DNA of 64,000 nt. Source: Gracilibacillus halotolerans. Lineage in GTDB: Bacteria > Bacillota > Bacilli > Bacillales > Amphibacillaceae. Location: contig NZ_JACHON010000004.1 in NCBI RefSeq assembly GCF_014206945.1, positions 62,001-126,000 on the forward strand, written 5' to 3'. The notes beneath the pieces were generated by a model, which did no database searches, was not told the DNA's origin, and was given only the letters and a program-made list of their open reading frames with translations. Below are positions 26,333 through 35,077 of this stretch, one piece after another (the stretch's first letter is position 1; each line of letters opens with the position of its first letter). Position numbers and translations under genes: made by a program.

Positions 26333-28522
26333 TTAAAAGTCAATGGAGAGTTTTGCCGTGTTAGACGGCGTTCCACTTTGTTCAATGAAAGGATTATAAG
26401 GAATGATAAAATATTCACCCGTTGCTAATAGACCAAAGCTATCCAACGTGTATTCTCCTTCTCCTTGAACTTCCCCAAGAAATGTATGGGAACCATCTTC
26501 TTCTTTTTTATAAATACGGTAAATAACACGCTCATCGGAGGAAGCACTCCAGTTTAACTGTGCTTGAATAACTGTATAGCCACCAAATTTTAATTTTGCA
26601 GTTAAATCGGTAATTTCAGGCAAACGAATCGGCTCTTTTAAATCTTCCACATCATCTGGTAATGTAAACTCCTCTGCTTGTGGATGTAGCTTATCTATAT
26701 CTGAAAGAATAGCTTTCGTTAAACGAGTAGGCTCACTGCTACCAGATGTTAAATAATTATCATCGCTAGCTGTTTCATAACCAATCCAGTTAACCGCAAC
26801 ATAATCTTGTGTAAACCCAGCAAACCATACATCTTTTGCATTGCCTTCTCCATTTGGATGTTCAGTTGTACCAGTTTTACCTGCCAATGCTTTTGAAAAT
26901 TCTCCAGCTTGAGCCGTTCCTTCTTGCACTGTTTTTTCAAGCATTCGGACCATGTCCCAAGCAGTTTGCTGCTGAAACACACGTTTATTTTCTCTATCTT
27001 GTATGGCTAGGTTTTCTCCATTTCGATCGCTAATTTGTTGGATAGACGTCGACTTTATAAAGTTTCCTGAATGAATAAACGTACGATAACCTTCTGCAAT
27101 CTGAATAGGAGTTACGCCATAAGTTAAACCACCGAGAGCTATTGCCAAACCGTCGTCCTCAATAGCCATACCGAGCTCCTCTAAATATTTTTTCGAAAGT
27201 GGGATGCCTAGTTCATTCAATAACCAAACAGCGGATGTATTTTTAGACGTTACAACTGCATCGTATAATGGCACTTCATCTTCAAACGTACCGTCCGCAT
27301 TCCTAACACGGTAACCATCATAATCCAAATCTTGGTCCTTGAGCATACTATAGGCAGTAAATTTCTCCGTATCTAAAGCTGGACCATAGACTGCAAGTGG
27401 CTTAAATACAGAACCAGGCTGCTTTCTAGTGAGTAACATATGATGGTCCACTCCCGATTGAAAATCACGGCCACCAATTAGTACTTTCAACGCCCCGCTT
27501 TGCTCATCCATTAGTACAAAACCAGTATTAATATCCTCATTGGAACCATGAAAGTAATCATCATCTTGTATTCTGTCATAGGCGATTTGTTGTAAATCAG
27601 CGTCCATATGAACGGTTATCGTATAGCCGCCGCGTTTTAACGTGTCTATATTTAAACCATATACACTATTTAACTCGTCCAAAACATAGGCAAAATAATC
27701 ATCCATCCAAGATTCTCGCTCTTCTCCCTGAGTAGTTACGTTAACAGACTTTGCTTGAAGCTCTAATAGTTCTTCCGTTGAAATATAGCCTTCCTTTTCT
27801 AGCTGAGAAAGTGCCACATCTCTTCTTGATTTGGCTTTATCAATATCATGATACGGTGAATACGTATTTGGTGCTTTTATCATTCCAGCTAGTAAAGCAC
27901 CTTCCTCCACCGTCAATTCTTCTATTGTTTTACCGAAGAAATAATCAGCTGCCGTACCCACTCCATATATCCCATGTCCAAAGTAAATCTCGTTTAAATA
28001 TAATTCCAATATTTGTTGTTTGCTGAAATTTTGTTCTAAATAGATAGAAGCCATCACTTCTTTTGTTTTTCGCATCCAAGACTTATCATTCGTTAAAAAT
28101 AGGTTCTTCGCTAGTTGTTGTGTTATTGTACTAGCGCCTTCTTCTTTACTCATGGAAATTATATCTCGGTATACGGCTCTAGTTACAGAAATAAAAGAAA
28201 CCCCGGCATGATCATAAAATCTTTTATCCTCCAACATAACGAAGGCTTTTTCTACGTGATCCGGTATTTGTCCAAGAGTTACATAATCACGATTTTCTGT
28301 ATATACTTTACCAATAACAGTTCCATCCTCGAGTTCTATTTTAGAAGCAACAGGAAGGATAAGTTCTTTTTCATCTATAACAAAACGGCCGCCAAAAATA
28401 ATGAATAAATACCCAAAAATAGCTAACAATAGTGTTCCCATTATAGCGCCGGCTAACCATTTATAACGTTTCACAAAATTCCATATTGTCTTTAAACCTT
28501 TTTGCAAATAACTTTTAATCAA
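26333..28522 (-). CDS. pbpF: Class A penicillin-binding protein (PbpF-like, 1A family)
   Basis: 729 residues. Bifunctional peptidoglycan glycosyltransferase/transpeptidase, N-terminal membrane anchor (about 22-45). Glycosyltransferase motifs: EDKRFYDHAGV (98-108, catalytic Glu98) and GASTITQQLAKN (129-140). Transpeptidase motifs: SVFK (Ser371, Lys374), SKN (426-428) and KTGTTE (about 550). A fibronectin-III-like C-terminal tail follows. TTG start with AAGGTGG upstream. B. subtilis pbpF likewise precedes hemE. Confidence 0.94.
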   Translation of the reverse strand: MIKSYLQKGLKTIWNFVKRYKWLAGAIMGTLLLAIFGYLFIIFGGRFVIDEKELILPVASKIELEDGTVIGKVYTENRDYVTLGQIPDHVEKAFVMLEDKRFYDHAGVSFISVTRAVYRDIISMSKEEGASTITQQLAKNLFLTNDKSWMRKTKEVMASIYLEQNFSKQQILELYLNEIYFGHGIYGVGTAADYFFGKTIEELTVEEGALLAGMIKAPNTYSPYHDIDKAKSRRDVALSQLEKEGYISTEELLELQAKSVNVTTQGEERESWMDDYFAYVLDELNSVYGLNIDTLKRGGYTITVHMDADLQQIAYDRIQDDDYFHGSNEDINTGFVLMDEQSGALKVLIGGRDFQSGVDHHMLLTRKQPGSVFKPLAVYGPALDTEKFTAYSMLKDQDLDYDGYRVRNADGTFEDEVPLYDAVVTSKNTSAVWLLNELGIPLSKKYLEELGMAIEDDGLAIALGGLTYGVTPIQIAEGYRTFIHSGNFIKSTSIQQISDRNGENLAIQDRENKRVFQQQTAWDMVRMLEKTVQEGTAQAGEFSKALAGKTGTTEHPNGEGNAKDVWFAGFTQDYVAVNWIGYETASDDNYLTSGSSEPTRLTKAILSDIDKLHPQAEEFTLPDDVEDLKEPIRLPEITDLTAKLKFGGYTVIQAQLNWSASSDERVIYRIYKKEEDGSHTFLGEVQGEGEYTLDSFGLLATGEYFIIPYNPFIEQSGTPSNTAKLSIDF

Positions 28523-28647
28523 AAGGCACCACCTTGCTTTTCTGATTTACATTGGTTTTATTTTAGCATAAGAGGGAATGGAAAACATTGCTTTCCGACA
28601 AGTAATTTGCTACGTTAAAACAAAATATGACAAAGGAGTGAACGTCA

Positions 28648-29142
28648 TTGTACGGATATTTTACGAATGGAACCTACGATTATCTTGAAAACCTAAAAGA
28701 ATCGAGTAACTTCTCACCTTTCGTACTGATGCATTCAGAAGATAGCGCACTTGCTTATTATGAAGCATCACAGCAATCACTTTTCAATGAAAGTAGAGAC
28801 TATGAGATTGTTGCTTCTATTGGTGACCTTTATGAGGAAGGGTTTCTCTCTCTTTATTACACACCAGTGACAGAGGAAGGAACGCCAATTTTTGAACTGG
28901 ATTACAAACAGAAAATCAAGGAATTAACCAATGTTCCAGGTTCACTTGCTGCTCGCGTCCTTAAGCCAATGGCTACAGGTAACTATATTTTATTAACCCT
29001 ATGGAGTGACGAGGAAACATATAATATGTGGAGGGTACAAGAGGAACTCTTTTTTCCAGCACAAGGAAAAGAAGATTATATCGTTAAACCACCTTACGAG
29101 AAAACATATATCGTTGGTGAAAAAGAAGACGAGGACGATTAA
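28648..29142 (+). CDS. hmoB: Heme-degrading monooxygenase HmoB-like (YhgC)
   Basis: 164 residues. ABM-type ferredoxin-like fold in the C-terminal half (LAARVLKPMATGNYILLTLW through EETYNMWRVQEEL), with the HmoB-specific N-terminal extension. B. subtilis HmoB (YhgC, 166 residues) degrades heme to release iron and sits next to pbpF-hemEHY as here. TTG start (28648), AAAGGAG 10 bases upstream. Divergent from pbpF; ends at a two-way terminator. Confidence 0.82.
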   Translation: MYGYFTNGTYDYLENLKESSNFSPFVLMHSEDSALAYYEASQQSLFNESRDYEIVASIGDLYEEGFLSLYYTPVTEEGTPIFELDYKQKIKELTNVPGSLAARVLKPMATGNYILLTLWSDEETYNMWRVQEELFFPAQGKEDYIVKPPYEKTYIVGEKEDEDD

Positions 29143-29176
29143 AAAAATTCGGGAATAATTCCCGAATTTTTGTTTT
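29143..29176. terminator. Bidirectional terminator between hmoB and the thioredoxin-like gene
   Basis: AAAAATTCGGGAA / TTCCCGAATTTTT forms a long stem around a short AT loop, with A and T runs on both sides. It serves hmoB (+) and the disulfide genes (-). Confidence 0.88.
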
Positions 29177-29185
29177 CTGCTTGTC

Positions 29186-29659
29186 CTACTCAGCTAATAC
29201 TTCCTTCTCAAAAAACTCTTCAAAGGCTGGTTGTTGGTGCTCACCAACAATACGCGCTACTTCTTCCCCATTTTCGTAATGTACGATAGTAGGAGTATTT
29301 TTAATATTATATTTTTGCCATTGATCCGGGAATTCTAAAAGATTGAGCTGTTTTAAATCAATACCATAATTTTCTGCCATCGGTTTAACAACTGGTGTTG
29401 TACGTTGACAGTGTACACAGCTTGGACTATAAAAATAAATGGTAGTTGGTTCACCAGATTCTACCGCCTCTTCTAACTCATCAGGCATAATTAGATTTTG
29501 ATACAAGTCATCATTTAGCTGAGCGATAGTAGCCGGGTCTAGGTCGGATTTACCGTATGGGTTGCCTTCTACTTTTTTATTATTTTGATAGTTCACTACT
29601 GCAAATAGTGCAACAAATATAACAACAAGCACTACTGCAAATATAATCATTTTTTTCAA
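29186..29659 (-). CDS. Membrane-anchored thioredoxin-like protein
   Basis: 157 residues: N-terminal signal anchor (about 5-25), then a thioredoxin fold outside the membrane. Active site CVHC in YFYSPSCVHCQRTTP, and the cis-Pro loop YNIKNTPTIVHYENG. TTG start with AAAGGAGAG upstream, overlapping the end of the DsbB-like gene. Pairing with a DsbB homologue suggests the extracytoplasmic disulfide-forming partner (role of BdbA/BdbD), though such proteins can also act in competence or cytochrome maturation. Confidence 0.85.
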   Translation of the reverse strand: MKKMIIFAVVLVVIFVALFAVVNYQNNKKVEGNPYGKSDLDPATIAQLNDDLYQNLIMPDELEEAVESGEPTTIYFYSPSCVHCQRTTPVVKPMAENYGIDLKQLNLLEFPDQWQKYNIKNTPTIVHYENGEEVARIVGEHQQPAFEEFFEKEVLAE

Positions 29660-30084
29660 TTAGATTCTCTCCTTTGCTTGATGATCAATACGATATGTAT
29701 TGAGAAGATAACAAGAAAAGCGATAAGAGCTTGGAAAGGTATCGTAATGAAGCCTAGAAACTCAACATATTTCATATTACAAGGAATAATTCCACATCCT
29801 TGTCCTGCTTCTTGTAATCCTGGTAATTGCTGAACTAAATAATGATAGGTAGAAACGAGAATTCCGATTCCACTCAACAGTAAACCTGGGTACGCATAGC
29901 GAATATCCTTTTTATATACCGCATACCCATAGATAATAACTAACGGATACATTAATATACGTTGAAACCAACATAACTCACAAGGAACAAAACCCATCCC
30001 TTCCGAGTAAAATAAACTACCTAAAGTTGCTATAACACTTTGAGCCCATATGATAAAGACTAAACGTTCCTCCCGAGTGTTCAT
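29656..30084 (-). CDS. bdbC: Disulfide bond formation protein, DsbB family (BdbC-like)
   Basis: 142 residues, four membrane helices. Two redox cysteine pairs: CELC in FVPCELCWFQRILMYP and C-x4-C in GCGIIPCNMKY. Reoxidises the thioredoxin-like partner encoded next, passing electrons to quinone. ATG at 30084 is six bases after GAGGGGG; a TTG at 30099 overlaps that site. In Bacillus such pairs are needed for competence pseudopilus and secreted proteins, which fits with comK in the same window. Confidence 0.9.
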   Translation of the reverse strand: MNTREERLVFIIWAQSVIATLGSLFYSEGMGFVPCELCWFQRILMYPLVIIYGYAVYKKDIRYAYPGLLLSGIGILVSTYHYLVQQLPGLQEAGQGCGIIPCNMKYVEFLGFITIPFQALIAFLVIFSIHIVLIIKQRRESN

Positions 30085-30210
30085 CGGCGTCCCCCTCAAC
30101 TACTTCATTATACATATCAAATTTTAACATACAATTTTTTAAGTTAGAAGTTTTTGTTCCCCAGATATAAAATTTTGAACAAATTACCAAAAATCCGAAA
30201 AATAAAAAAA

Positions 30211-30317
30211 TAAGCTAAGTCAAAAATACGTCGCTTTTACCTATAGGATGTAAGTCAACGCTTAAACTAATTAGCTGTTGCTTTTCCTACAGGAGTCTCG
30301 TATTTTAACTCAGCTTA
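30211..30317. repeat. MITE-like repeat, copy 3 (compact, ~107 bp)
   Basis: Imperfect ~19-20-bp terminal inverted repeats: TAAGCTAAGTCAAAAATACG (30211-30230) and CGTATTTTAACTCAGCTTA (30299-30317). The interior GCTGTTGCTTTTCCTACAGG followed by agtctcgta matches the copies at 1380-1515 and 1969-2219. It lies downstream of thiF in a 278-base intergenic region that has no gene. Confidence 0.65.
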
Positions 30318-30362
30318 AGAATTCATCAAATTTCAAGTTAATTAAGTACTTACTCTTTTCAC

Positions 30363-31388
30363 TTATCCACCAATATATTGGTTATAAACTTTTTTGGCTT
30401 CTGTTATATCTTTTGTTCCATGGATTAGTGTTCTCCCATCACGGAAAACGACAATCCGGTAAGGATCCGCTTGAAAAGATATGAGAAACGCGTTTTCAGA
30501 AACGGATAGCTTTTCATTTTGCTTTAATTGATCCATTAGCTTTGCTATATCGGTATTTTCATCTTTACGTGGTCGGATTTGCACAGTATTTCTTCCACAT
30601 AAGACAGCTGGCTTCATCCGATTGTCATACGATAAATTAGGATACAAATGCTTGCCACAAGTAGTACAATCCTTCTTTTTCAGTTGATTTACACTTAAAG
30701 ACATCTGCTCATTATTCCACAAATCAAATGCCATTAGTTTTCCAGATAATTTATCCTTGTTTCCTGTTAATAGTTTAATAGCTTCACTAATTTGGTAGGA
30801 AACAACCATCTGAACAACCGGGCTAATAATTCCGACAGTATCACATGTAGCTCCATCTTGTGGTAAATGCTCCATTAAGCATTCTAAACATGGTGTCTCT
30901 TCCGGAATTACAACAAATGAAACTCCATAACTAGCTACGCACGCACCGTAAATCCACGGTATTTGATGTTTAATTGCGAGATCGTTAATAATAAATCGGA
31001 TGTCAAAATTATCCGTTGCATCTATTATTAAATCTACATCATTCAGCAAGGGCTCCATTTCATCAGGTCCTGCATCCATAACCAATGCTTTAATCGTTAC
31101 ACTGCTGTTAATCTGTTGCAAATGGTCACGTGCCGCTATCGCTTTTGGCGTCTCATTCTTTACATCTTGTTCCGTATAAAGATGCTGACGCTGCATGTTA
31201 CTCATTTCAACATAATCTCGATCAATAATCGTTAATCTTCCTAGTCCGGCACGTACAAGCATTTCCGCACTACTCGTACCGAGTGCTCCTGCACCGACTA
31301 ATAGCACATGGCTATTCAATAATTGTTTTTGTCCTTCTTCACCTATTGGTTGAAATAACATTTGTCGATGATAACGTTCAAGTTCCAA
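30363..31388 (-). CDS. thiF: ThiS adenylyltransferase ThiF
   Basis: 341 residues. E1-like enzyme that adenylates the ThiS C-terminus for sulfur transfer in thiazole synthesis. Nucleotide loop [21 protein letters not shown], then [13 protein letters not shown], and a zinc site from CLECLM and [12 protein letters not shown]-terminal extension of about 90 residues follows the catalytic domain. TTG start, overlapping the end of thiG by 11 bases. MoeB/ThiF types are hard to separate by sequence; the operon settles it. Confidence 0.9.
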   Translation of the reverse strand: MELERYHRQMLFQPIGEEGQKQLLNSHVLLVGAGALGTSSAEMLVRAGLGRLTIIDRDYVEMSNMQRQHLYTEQDVKNETPKAIAARDHLQQINSSVTIKALVMDAGPDEMEPLLNDVDLIIDATDNFDIRFIINDLAIKHQIPWIYGACVASYGVSFVVIPEETPCLECLMEHLPQDGATCDTVGIISPVVQMVVSYQISEAIKLLTGNKDKLSGKLMAFDLWNNEQMSLSVNQLKKKDCTTCGKHLYPNLSYDNRMKPAVLCGRNTVQIRPRKDENTDIAKLMDQLKQNEKLSVSENAFLISFQADPYRIVVFRDGRTLIHGTKDITEAKKVYNQYIGG

Positions 31389-32148
31389 TACTTATTCCCT
31401 CTTTCGGACTACTAGCTACTGCATATGTTTTCTCCGCTATCCTACCTGCCTCGAAACCTAGTCTTCCTGCTTCGGTTGCTAGTTTCATAGCTTTTGCCAT
31501 TTTCACAGGATCATCTGCACCGGAAACGGCAGTGTTTAATAGAACACCGTCTGCACCTAATTCCATCGCATATGCAGCATCCTTAGGTGAACCAATACCT
31601 GCATCTACTATTACTGGTACATTGGATTGATTAATAATAAATTGTAAATTTAACGGATTAATAATGCCTTGGCCTGAACCAATCGGTGAAGCACCAGGCA
31701 TAATTGCATGTGCTCCTAGCTCTTCTAATCTACGAGCAAGCACCACATCATCGGATGTATAGGTAAGTACAGTAAAACCATCCTCCAATAGCATCTCTGT
31801 TGCTCTTAATGTCTCCACAGGATCTGGTAACAATGTTTTATCGCAACCGATAATCTCTACCTTTACCATATGACAAAGCCCCGATGCCTTTGCTAATTTC
31901 GCAATACGAACCGCTTCTTCCGCTGTTTTGGCACCAGCTGTATTCGGTAAAAACTTATACTTCGATACATCAATCTTTTCTAGAAAATTAGGCTGCTCTG
32001 GGTCAAATATATTCATCCTTCTTACGGCAAATGTTAAAACTTCTGTTTCTGAAACATCGACAGCCTCTTTCTGTATATCGAAATTCGGGAATTTCCCTGT
32101 TCCTAAAAACAATCTTGATTGAAATTGATAATCTCCTATTTTTAGCAT
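31378..32148 (-). CDS. thiG: Thiazole synthase ThiG
   Basis: 256 residues, TIM barrel. Condenses deoxyxylulose phosphate, dehydroglycine and ThiS-thiocarboxylate into the thiazole. Starts [20 protein letters not shown]; Lys and phosphate sites in [28 protein letters not shown] and [19 protein letters not shown]. The ATG at 32148 follows the thiS stop by 1 base and uses GGAGGTGG inside the end of thiS. Confidence 0.95.
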   Translation of the reverse strand: MLKIGDYQFQSRLFLGTGKFPNFDIQKEAVDVSETEVLTFAVRRMNIFDPEQPNFLEKIDVSKYKFLPNTAGAKTAEEAVRIAKLAKASGLCHMVKVEIIGCDKTLLPDPVETLRATEMLLEDGFTVLTYTSDDVVLARRLEELGAHAIMPGASPIGSGQGIINPLNLQFIINQSNVPVIVDAGIGSPKDAAYAMELGADGVLLNTAVSGADDPVKMAKAMKLATEAGRLGFEAGRIAEKTYAVASSPKEGISIGT

Positions 32149-32149
32149 T

Positions 32150-32353
32150 TTAGCCACCTCCAACAAAATGTACAATCTCTAGACGATCTCCGTCTTTAAT
32201 ACTTACATTAACATGCTCTTCCTTCGTGAGTATGTTCTGGTTATGCTCCACGATGAGCGATTTGTCTGCTAACTTTAGCTCTTGTAAAAGCTCTGCAACA
32301 CTTTTCACAGAATTTGAGATTTCTAAAGAATTACCATTTACAACAATCGTCAA
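32150..32353 (-). CDS. thiS: Sulfur carrier protein ThiS
   Basis: 67 residues, ubiquitin-like fold, ending in the functional Gly-Gly (VHFVGGG) that is adenylated and thiocarboxylated. Overlaps the thiO stop by 4 bases (ATGA type). Confidence 0.94.
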   Translation of the reverse strand: MTIVVNGNSLEISNSVKSVAELLQELKLADKSLIVEHNQNILTKEEHVNVSIKDGDRLEIVHFVGGG

Positions 32354-33492
32354 TGATACTCCTCCTCTAATATTTGATAACTATTTGGAACAGAAAACAT
32401 TTCTTTATAGGCTGGTGATACAGACTTATCTTCCAATATATCTGCCATATATACACCCGTCATAGGTGCTAAAAGTATCCCATTTCGATAATGTCCTGCC
32501 GCAACATAGAGTCCTTGCATGTTGTGCACCTCAGTTAAATAAGGAACCTCTCTCTTTGCTTTAGGCCGGAATCCTGCCCATACATGAGAAAATCGAGTCT
32601 GCTGTAGTTTAGGCATCACTGTAAATGCATCATGAAGAAGTTTGTGAACACTCCCAGCATCAACCGACAAATCACGTTCCCCTTCTCTAACCGTTGCACC
32701 AACAAAGATATATCGATTACTTTTACTAACGATATAACAACGCTCCGAGAAAAGGGTCGTATTAAAAATGTTTTTTTCAGATTTTAGAGCAACACATTCC
32801 CCCTTCACTGGCGTAATAGATATGTCATCAGGTAAAAAAGAAGCAAATTGGTGCAAGCTAGTTCCTGTTGCTAGAACTACTTGATCTGCATAATAATTAC
32901 CTATTGCCGTCTCTACACCAATAATTGTTTCTTCTTGAGTAATCAGGTTTGTTACACCCGTTCCTTCAAGAATAATAGCTCCATTATTAGCTGCTGCCTT
33001 CGCTAGAGCCAAGGTTAAGTGAGGTGCGGATACATGAGCCTCTTCAGGACAATACAAAGCACCAACTATTTCATGACTGGCAATATTCGGCTCAATTTGC
33101 CCAATTTCCCTAGGTAATAAGATTCTTGCATCAAGTCCAGCTTGTTGCTGAAAGTGAGCTATAGCCTGTAATTGGATGAATTCTGGCTCAGAAAAGGCTA
33201 GCTTCATTGCACCCTTTTTCAAATATTGTACGTTTATTCCTGTTTGCTTATATAAGCTCTCCGCTAAAACCGAGTGCATGTTTCTGCTTTCTTGAGCGAA
33301 TTCAAAAAAAGGTGAATATTCCGTAAATTCCATTTGTACGCCTAACATACCAGCCGCTGCGCTCGACGCTCCAGCTGCAATTTGATCCGCTTCCAAGAGA
33401 AGTACTTTTTTACCTCGTTTGGATAGGTGATAGGCAATTGAACTACCGGAGACGCCTCCCCCTATAATAATTTGGTCAAAATTCTTATTCAT
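32350..33492 (-). CDS. thiO: Glycine oxidase ThiO
   Basis: 380 residues. FAD enzyme that oxidises glycine to dehydroglycine for thiazole synthesis. FAD motif IIIGGGVSGSSIAYHLSKRG near the start; RFSHVWAGFRPKAKREVPYL and VAAGHYRNGILLAPMTG near the end. ATG at 33492 has GAAAGGAGG upstream; the frame runs on to 33534 without support. Confidence 0.93.
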   Translation of the reverse strand: MNKNFDQIIIGGGVSGSSIAYHLSKRGKKVLLLEADQIAAGASSAAAGMLGVQMEFTEYSPFFEFAQESRNMHSVLAESLYKQTGINVQYLKKGAMKLAFSEPEFIQLQAIAHFQQQAGLDARILLPREIGQIEPNIASHEIVGALYCPEEAHVSAPHLTLALAKAAANNGAIILEGTGVTNLITQEETIIGVETAIGNYYADQVVLATGTSLHQFASFLPDDISITPVKGECVALKSEKNIFNTTLFSERCYIVSKSNRYIFVGATVREGERDLSVDAGSVHKLLHDAFTVMPKLQQTRFSHVWAGFRPKAKREVPYLTEVHNMQGLYVAAGHYRNGILLAPMTGVYMADILEDKSVSPAYKEMFSVPNSYQILEEEYH

Positions 33493-33505
33493 TATCTGCC
33501 TCCTT

Positions 33506-34105
33506 TCAAAGATGACTAGCGTTTCGGTACTCATTTATAAGCTGTAATGGGTTCTTCGTATTCCAGATTGGTGACATTATCGCAATACCCTTGGCTCCGT
33601 TGGCAACAACTTCTCCAACGTTCAATGGAGTAATCCCACCAATTGCAACCACCGGAATATCTACGGATTGAACCACGGCATGTAAACTTTGTACTCCTCT
33701 AGGTGGCAAGCCTTTCTTAGAATTAGTAGAAAAAACATGACCAAAAAGTAAATAATCTGCTCCTTCATCTTCTGCTCGAATGGCCTCTTCAACATCGTGT
33801 ACCGATTTGCCTACTTGTAAATGTTCAAAGATTTGCTTTTGCGTTACCACCGATAATGGAATACTTCGATACCCTAACTGTATTCCATACACGTCCATTA
33901 CTAGTGCAAGATCAAGACGATCGTTAATAATTACTTTATTAGCAGGAACACCTTTCTCCAACAGCATGTTCACGATTGTGAATAATTCATTGGCTGTTTT
34001 AGATTGCTCCCTAATATGGAGAAAATCTATCTCATTAATAAATTGAGGAATTCGTTCCCAATGTTCTAGGAGCATATCTCCGTTTGTAATCACATGTAGC
34101 TCCAT
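33506..34105 (-). CDS. tenI: Thiazole tautomerase TenI (thiamine phosphate synthase-like)
   Basis: 199 residues, TIM barrel of the ThiE/TenI family. Seen: IDFLHIREQSKTANEL, VIINDRLDLALV, YLLFGHVFSTNSKKGLPPRG and VVAIGGITPLNVGEV. Family homology alone would allow ThiE; position before thiO-thiS-thiG, as in B. subtilis tenI, favours TenI. First gene after the TPP riboswitch. No tenA precedes it. Confidence 0.88.
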   Translation of the reverse strand: MELHVITNGDMLLEHWERIPQFINEIDFLHIREQSKTANELFTIVNMLLEKGVPANKVIINDRLDLALVMDVYGIQLGYRSIPLSVVTQKQIFEHLQVGKSVHDVEEAIRAEDEGADYLLFGHVFSTNSKKGLPPRGVQSLHAVVQSVDIPVVAIGGITPLNVGEVVANGAKGIAIMSPIWNTKNPLQLINEYRNASHL

Positions 34106-34148
34106 TGTTCCCTCCTTATAATAAGGCTCATGTTAGTCAACACAAAAA

Positions 34149-34178
34149 ACCACTCTTCCAGCGTCGGAGAGTGGTTTG
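34149..34178 (-). terminator. Intrinsic terminator of the TPP riboswitch expression platform
   Basis: On the minus strand AACCACTCTCC and GGAAGAGTGGTT pair around a short loop and are followed by TTTTG. It sits between the TPP aptamer and tenI, so it is placed for ligand-controlled attenuation. Confidence 0.82.
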
Positions 34179-34222
34179 TTATTATCTCAAAGTTAATCGT
34201 TCCATGTAAAAAGATAATTAGC

Positions 34223-34308
34223 CACTTCCCTACGCTGGTATTAACCAGATCAGGTTTTGAGGGTCCAGAGTTTTGTCCGTCTCAGCCTTTAAGGCTCCCC
34301 TAGTGCAA
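34223..34308 (-). promoter_or_regulatory. TPP (thi-box) riboswitch aptamer
   Basis: On the minus strand the thi-box landmarks occur in order: ACTAGGGGAGCC, GGCTGAGA, ACCCTCAAAACCTGATCTGG and TTAATACCAGCGTAGGGAAG. Binding of thiamine diphosphate should favour the downstream terminator and switch off the thi operon. Confidence 0.95.
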
Positions 34309-34457
34309 CAATATAAAGTTTAGATTACTTAAAAGAATAGCATATATTTTCATTTAGTACAAATAAGGATTTCTATGAAAACATGTTTATTTTTCCGAAA
34401 GCAGGGTAAAGTGTAAAGGAGACGATGGTTAGGTATTAGATGAAAGGATGAGGATGT

Positions 34458-34904
34458 ATGGCACAGACTGATCAAAAATTACAACAGCTAATAGATGGAC
34501 TAAATGAAGACTTAGCTAATGAATACGCAGCAGCAATCATGTATACGTATCATGCTGCCGCAGTTAATGGACTTTACCGTTCATTATTAAAACCTTTTTT
34601 CGAGGAAGAAATAAATGATGAAATGGGACATGCTCTCTATCTATCTGATAAAATTAAAACATTAGGTGGTACTCCGACAACGACACCAGCTAAGGTGGAG
34701 CAATTAACAGATGTACAAGAAATGCTTGAGGCCACTTACAAAGCGGAAAAGGCTACTGTGGAAAGATATGAAAAACGCAAAGAACAAGCAGAAGAATTAG
34801 GCTTAACAGAACTAGCAGTTAAATTAGAGGATTTCATTGCTGATGAAACACATCACAAAGAAGAAGTTGAACGATTGTTAGCAGATAAAAGTTTTTTCAA
34901 ATAA
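34458..34904 (+). CDS. Ferritin-like diiron protein (Dps/bacterioferritin-like)
   Basis: 148 residues, four-helix bundle. Metal ligands appear as E in NEYAAAIMYTYH, ExxH in INDEMGHALYLSD, E in EATYKAEKATVERYE and ExxHH in ADETHHKEEVERLL. Likely iron storage or detoxification, or a related diiron activity. A stand-alone gene: TPP riboswitch region on one side, a terminator on the other. No Fur or PerR box recognised upstream. Confidence 0.85.
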   Translation: MAQTDQKLQQLIDGLNEDLANEYAAAIMYTYHAAAVNGLYRSLLKPFFEEEINDEMGHALYLSDKIKTLGGTPTTTPAKVEQLTDVQEMLEATYKAEKATVERYEKRKEQAEELGLTELAVKLEDFIADETHHKEEVERLLADKSFFK

Positions 34905-34945
34905 TTTACCTGTAACACTTTCATTTCCCGCTTATAATAGATTGT

Positions 34946-34980
34946 AGCACCTGTTCATTTTGAATAGGTGCTCTTTTTTA
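34946..34980 (+). terminator. Terminator of the ferritin-like gene
   Basis: Stem AGCACCT / AGGTGCT with a 13-base loop followed by CTTTTTT, 42 bases after the stop. Confidence 0.78.
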
Positions 34981-35077
34981 GTGTAAAAATTGGAAGTCTT
35001 CCGTCATATTCTCGTTCCTATGCTATACTATTTTCAAGTAAAGAGTCCATAATGTGCGTTTTCAATAGGAGGAGCTT

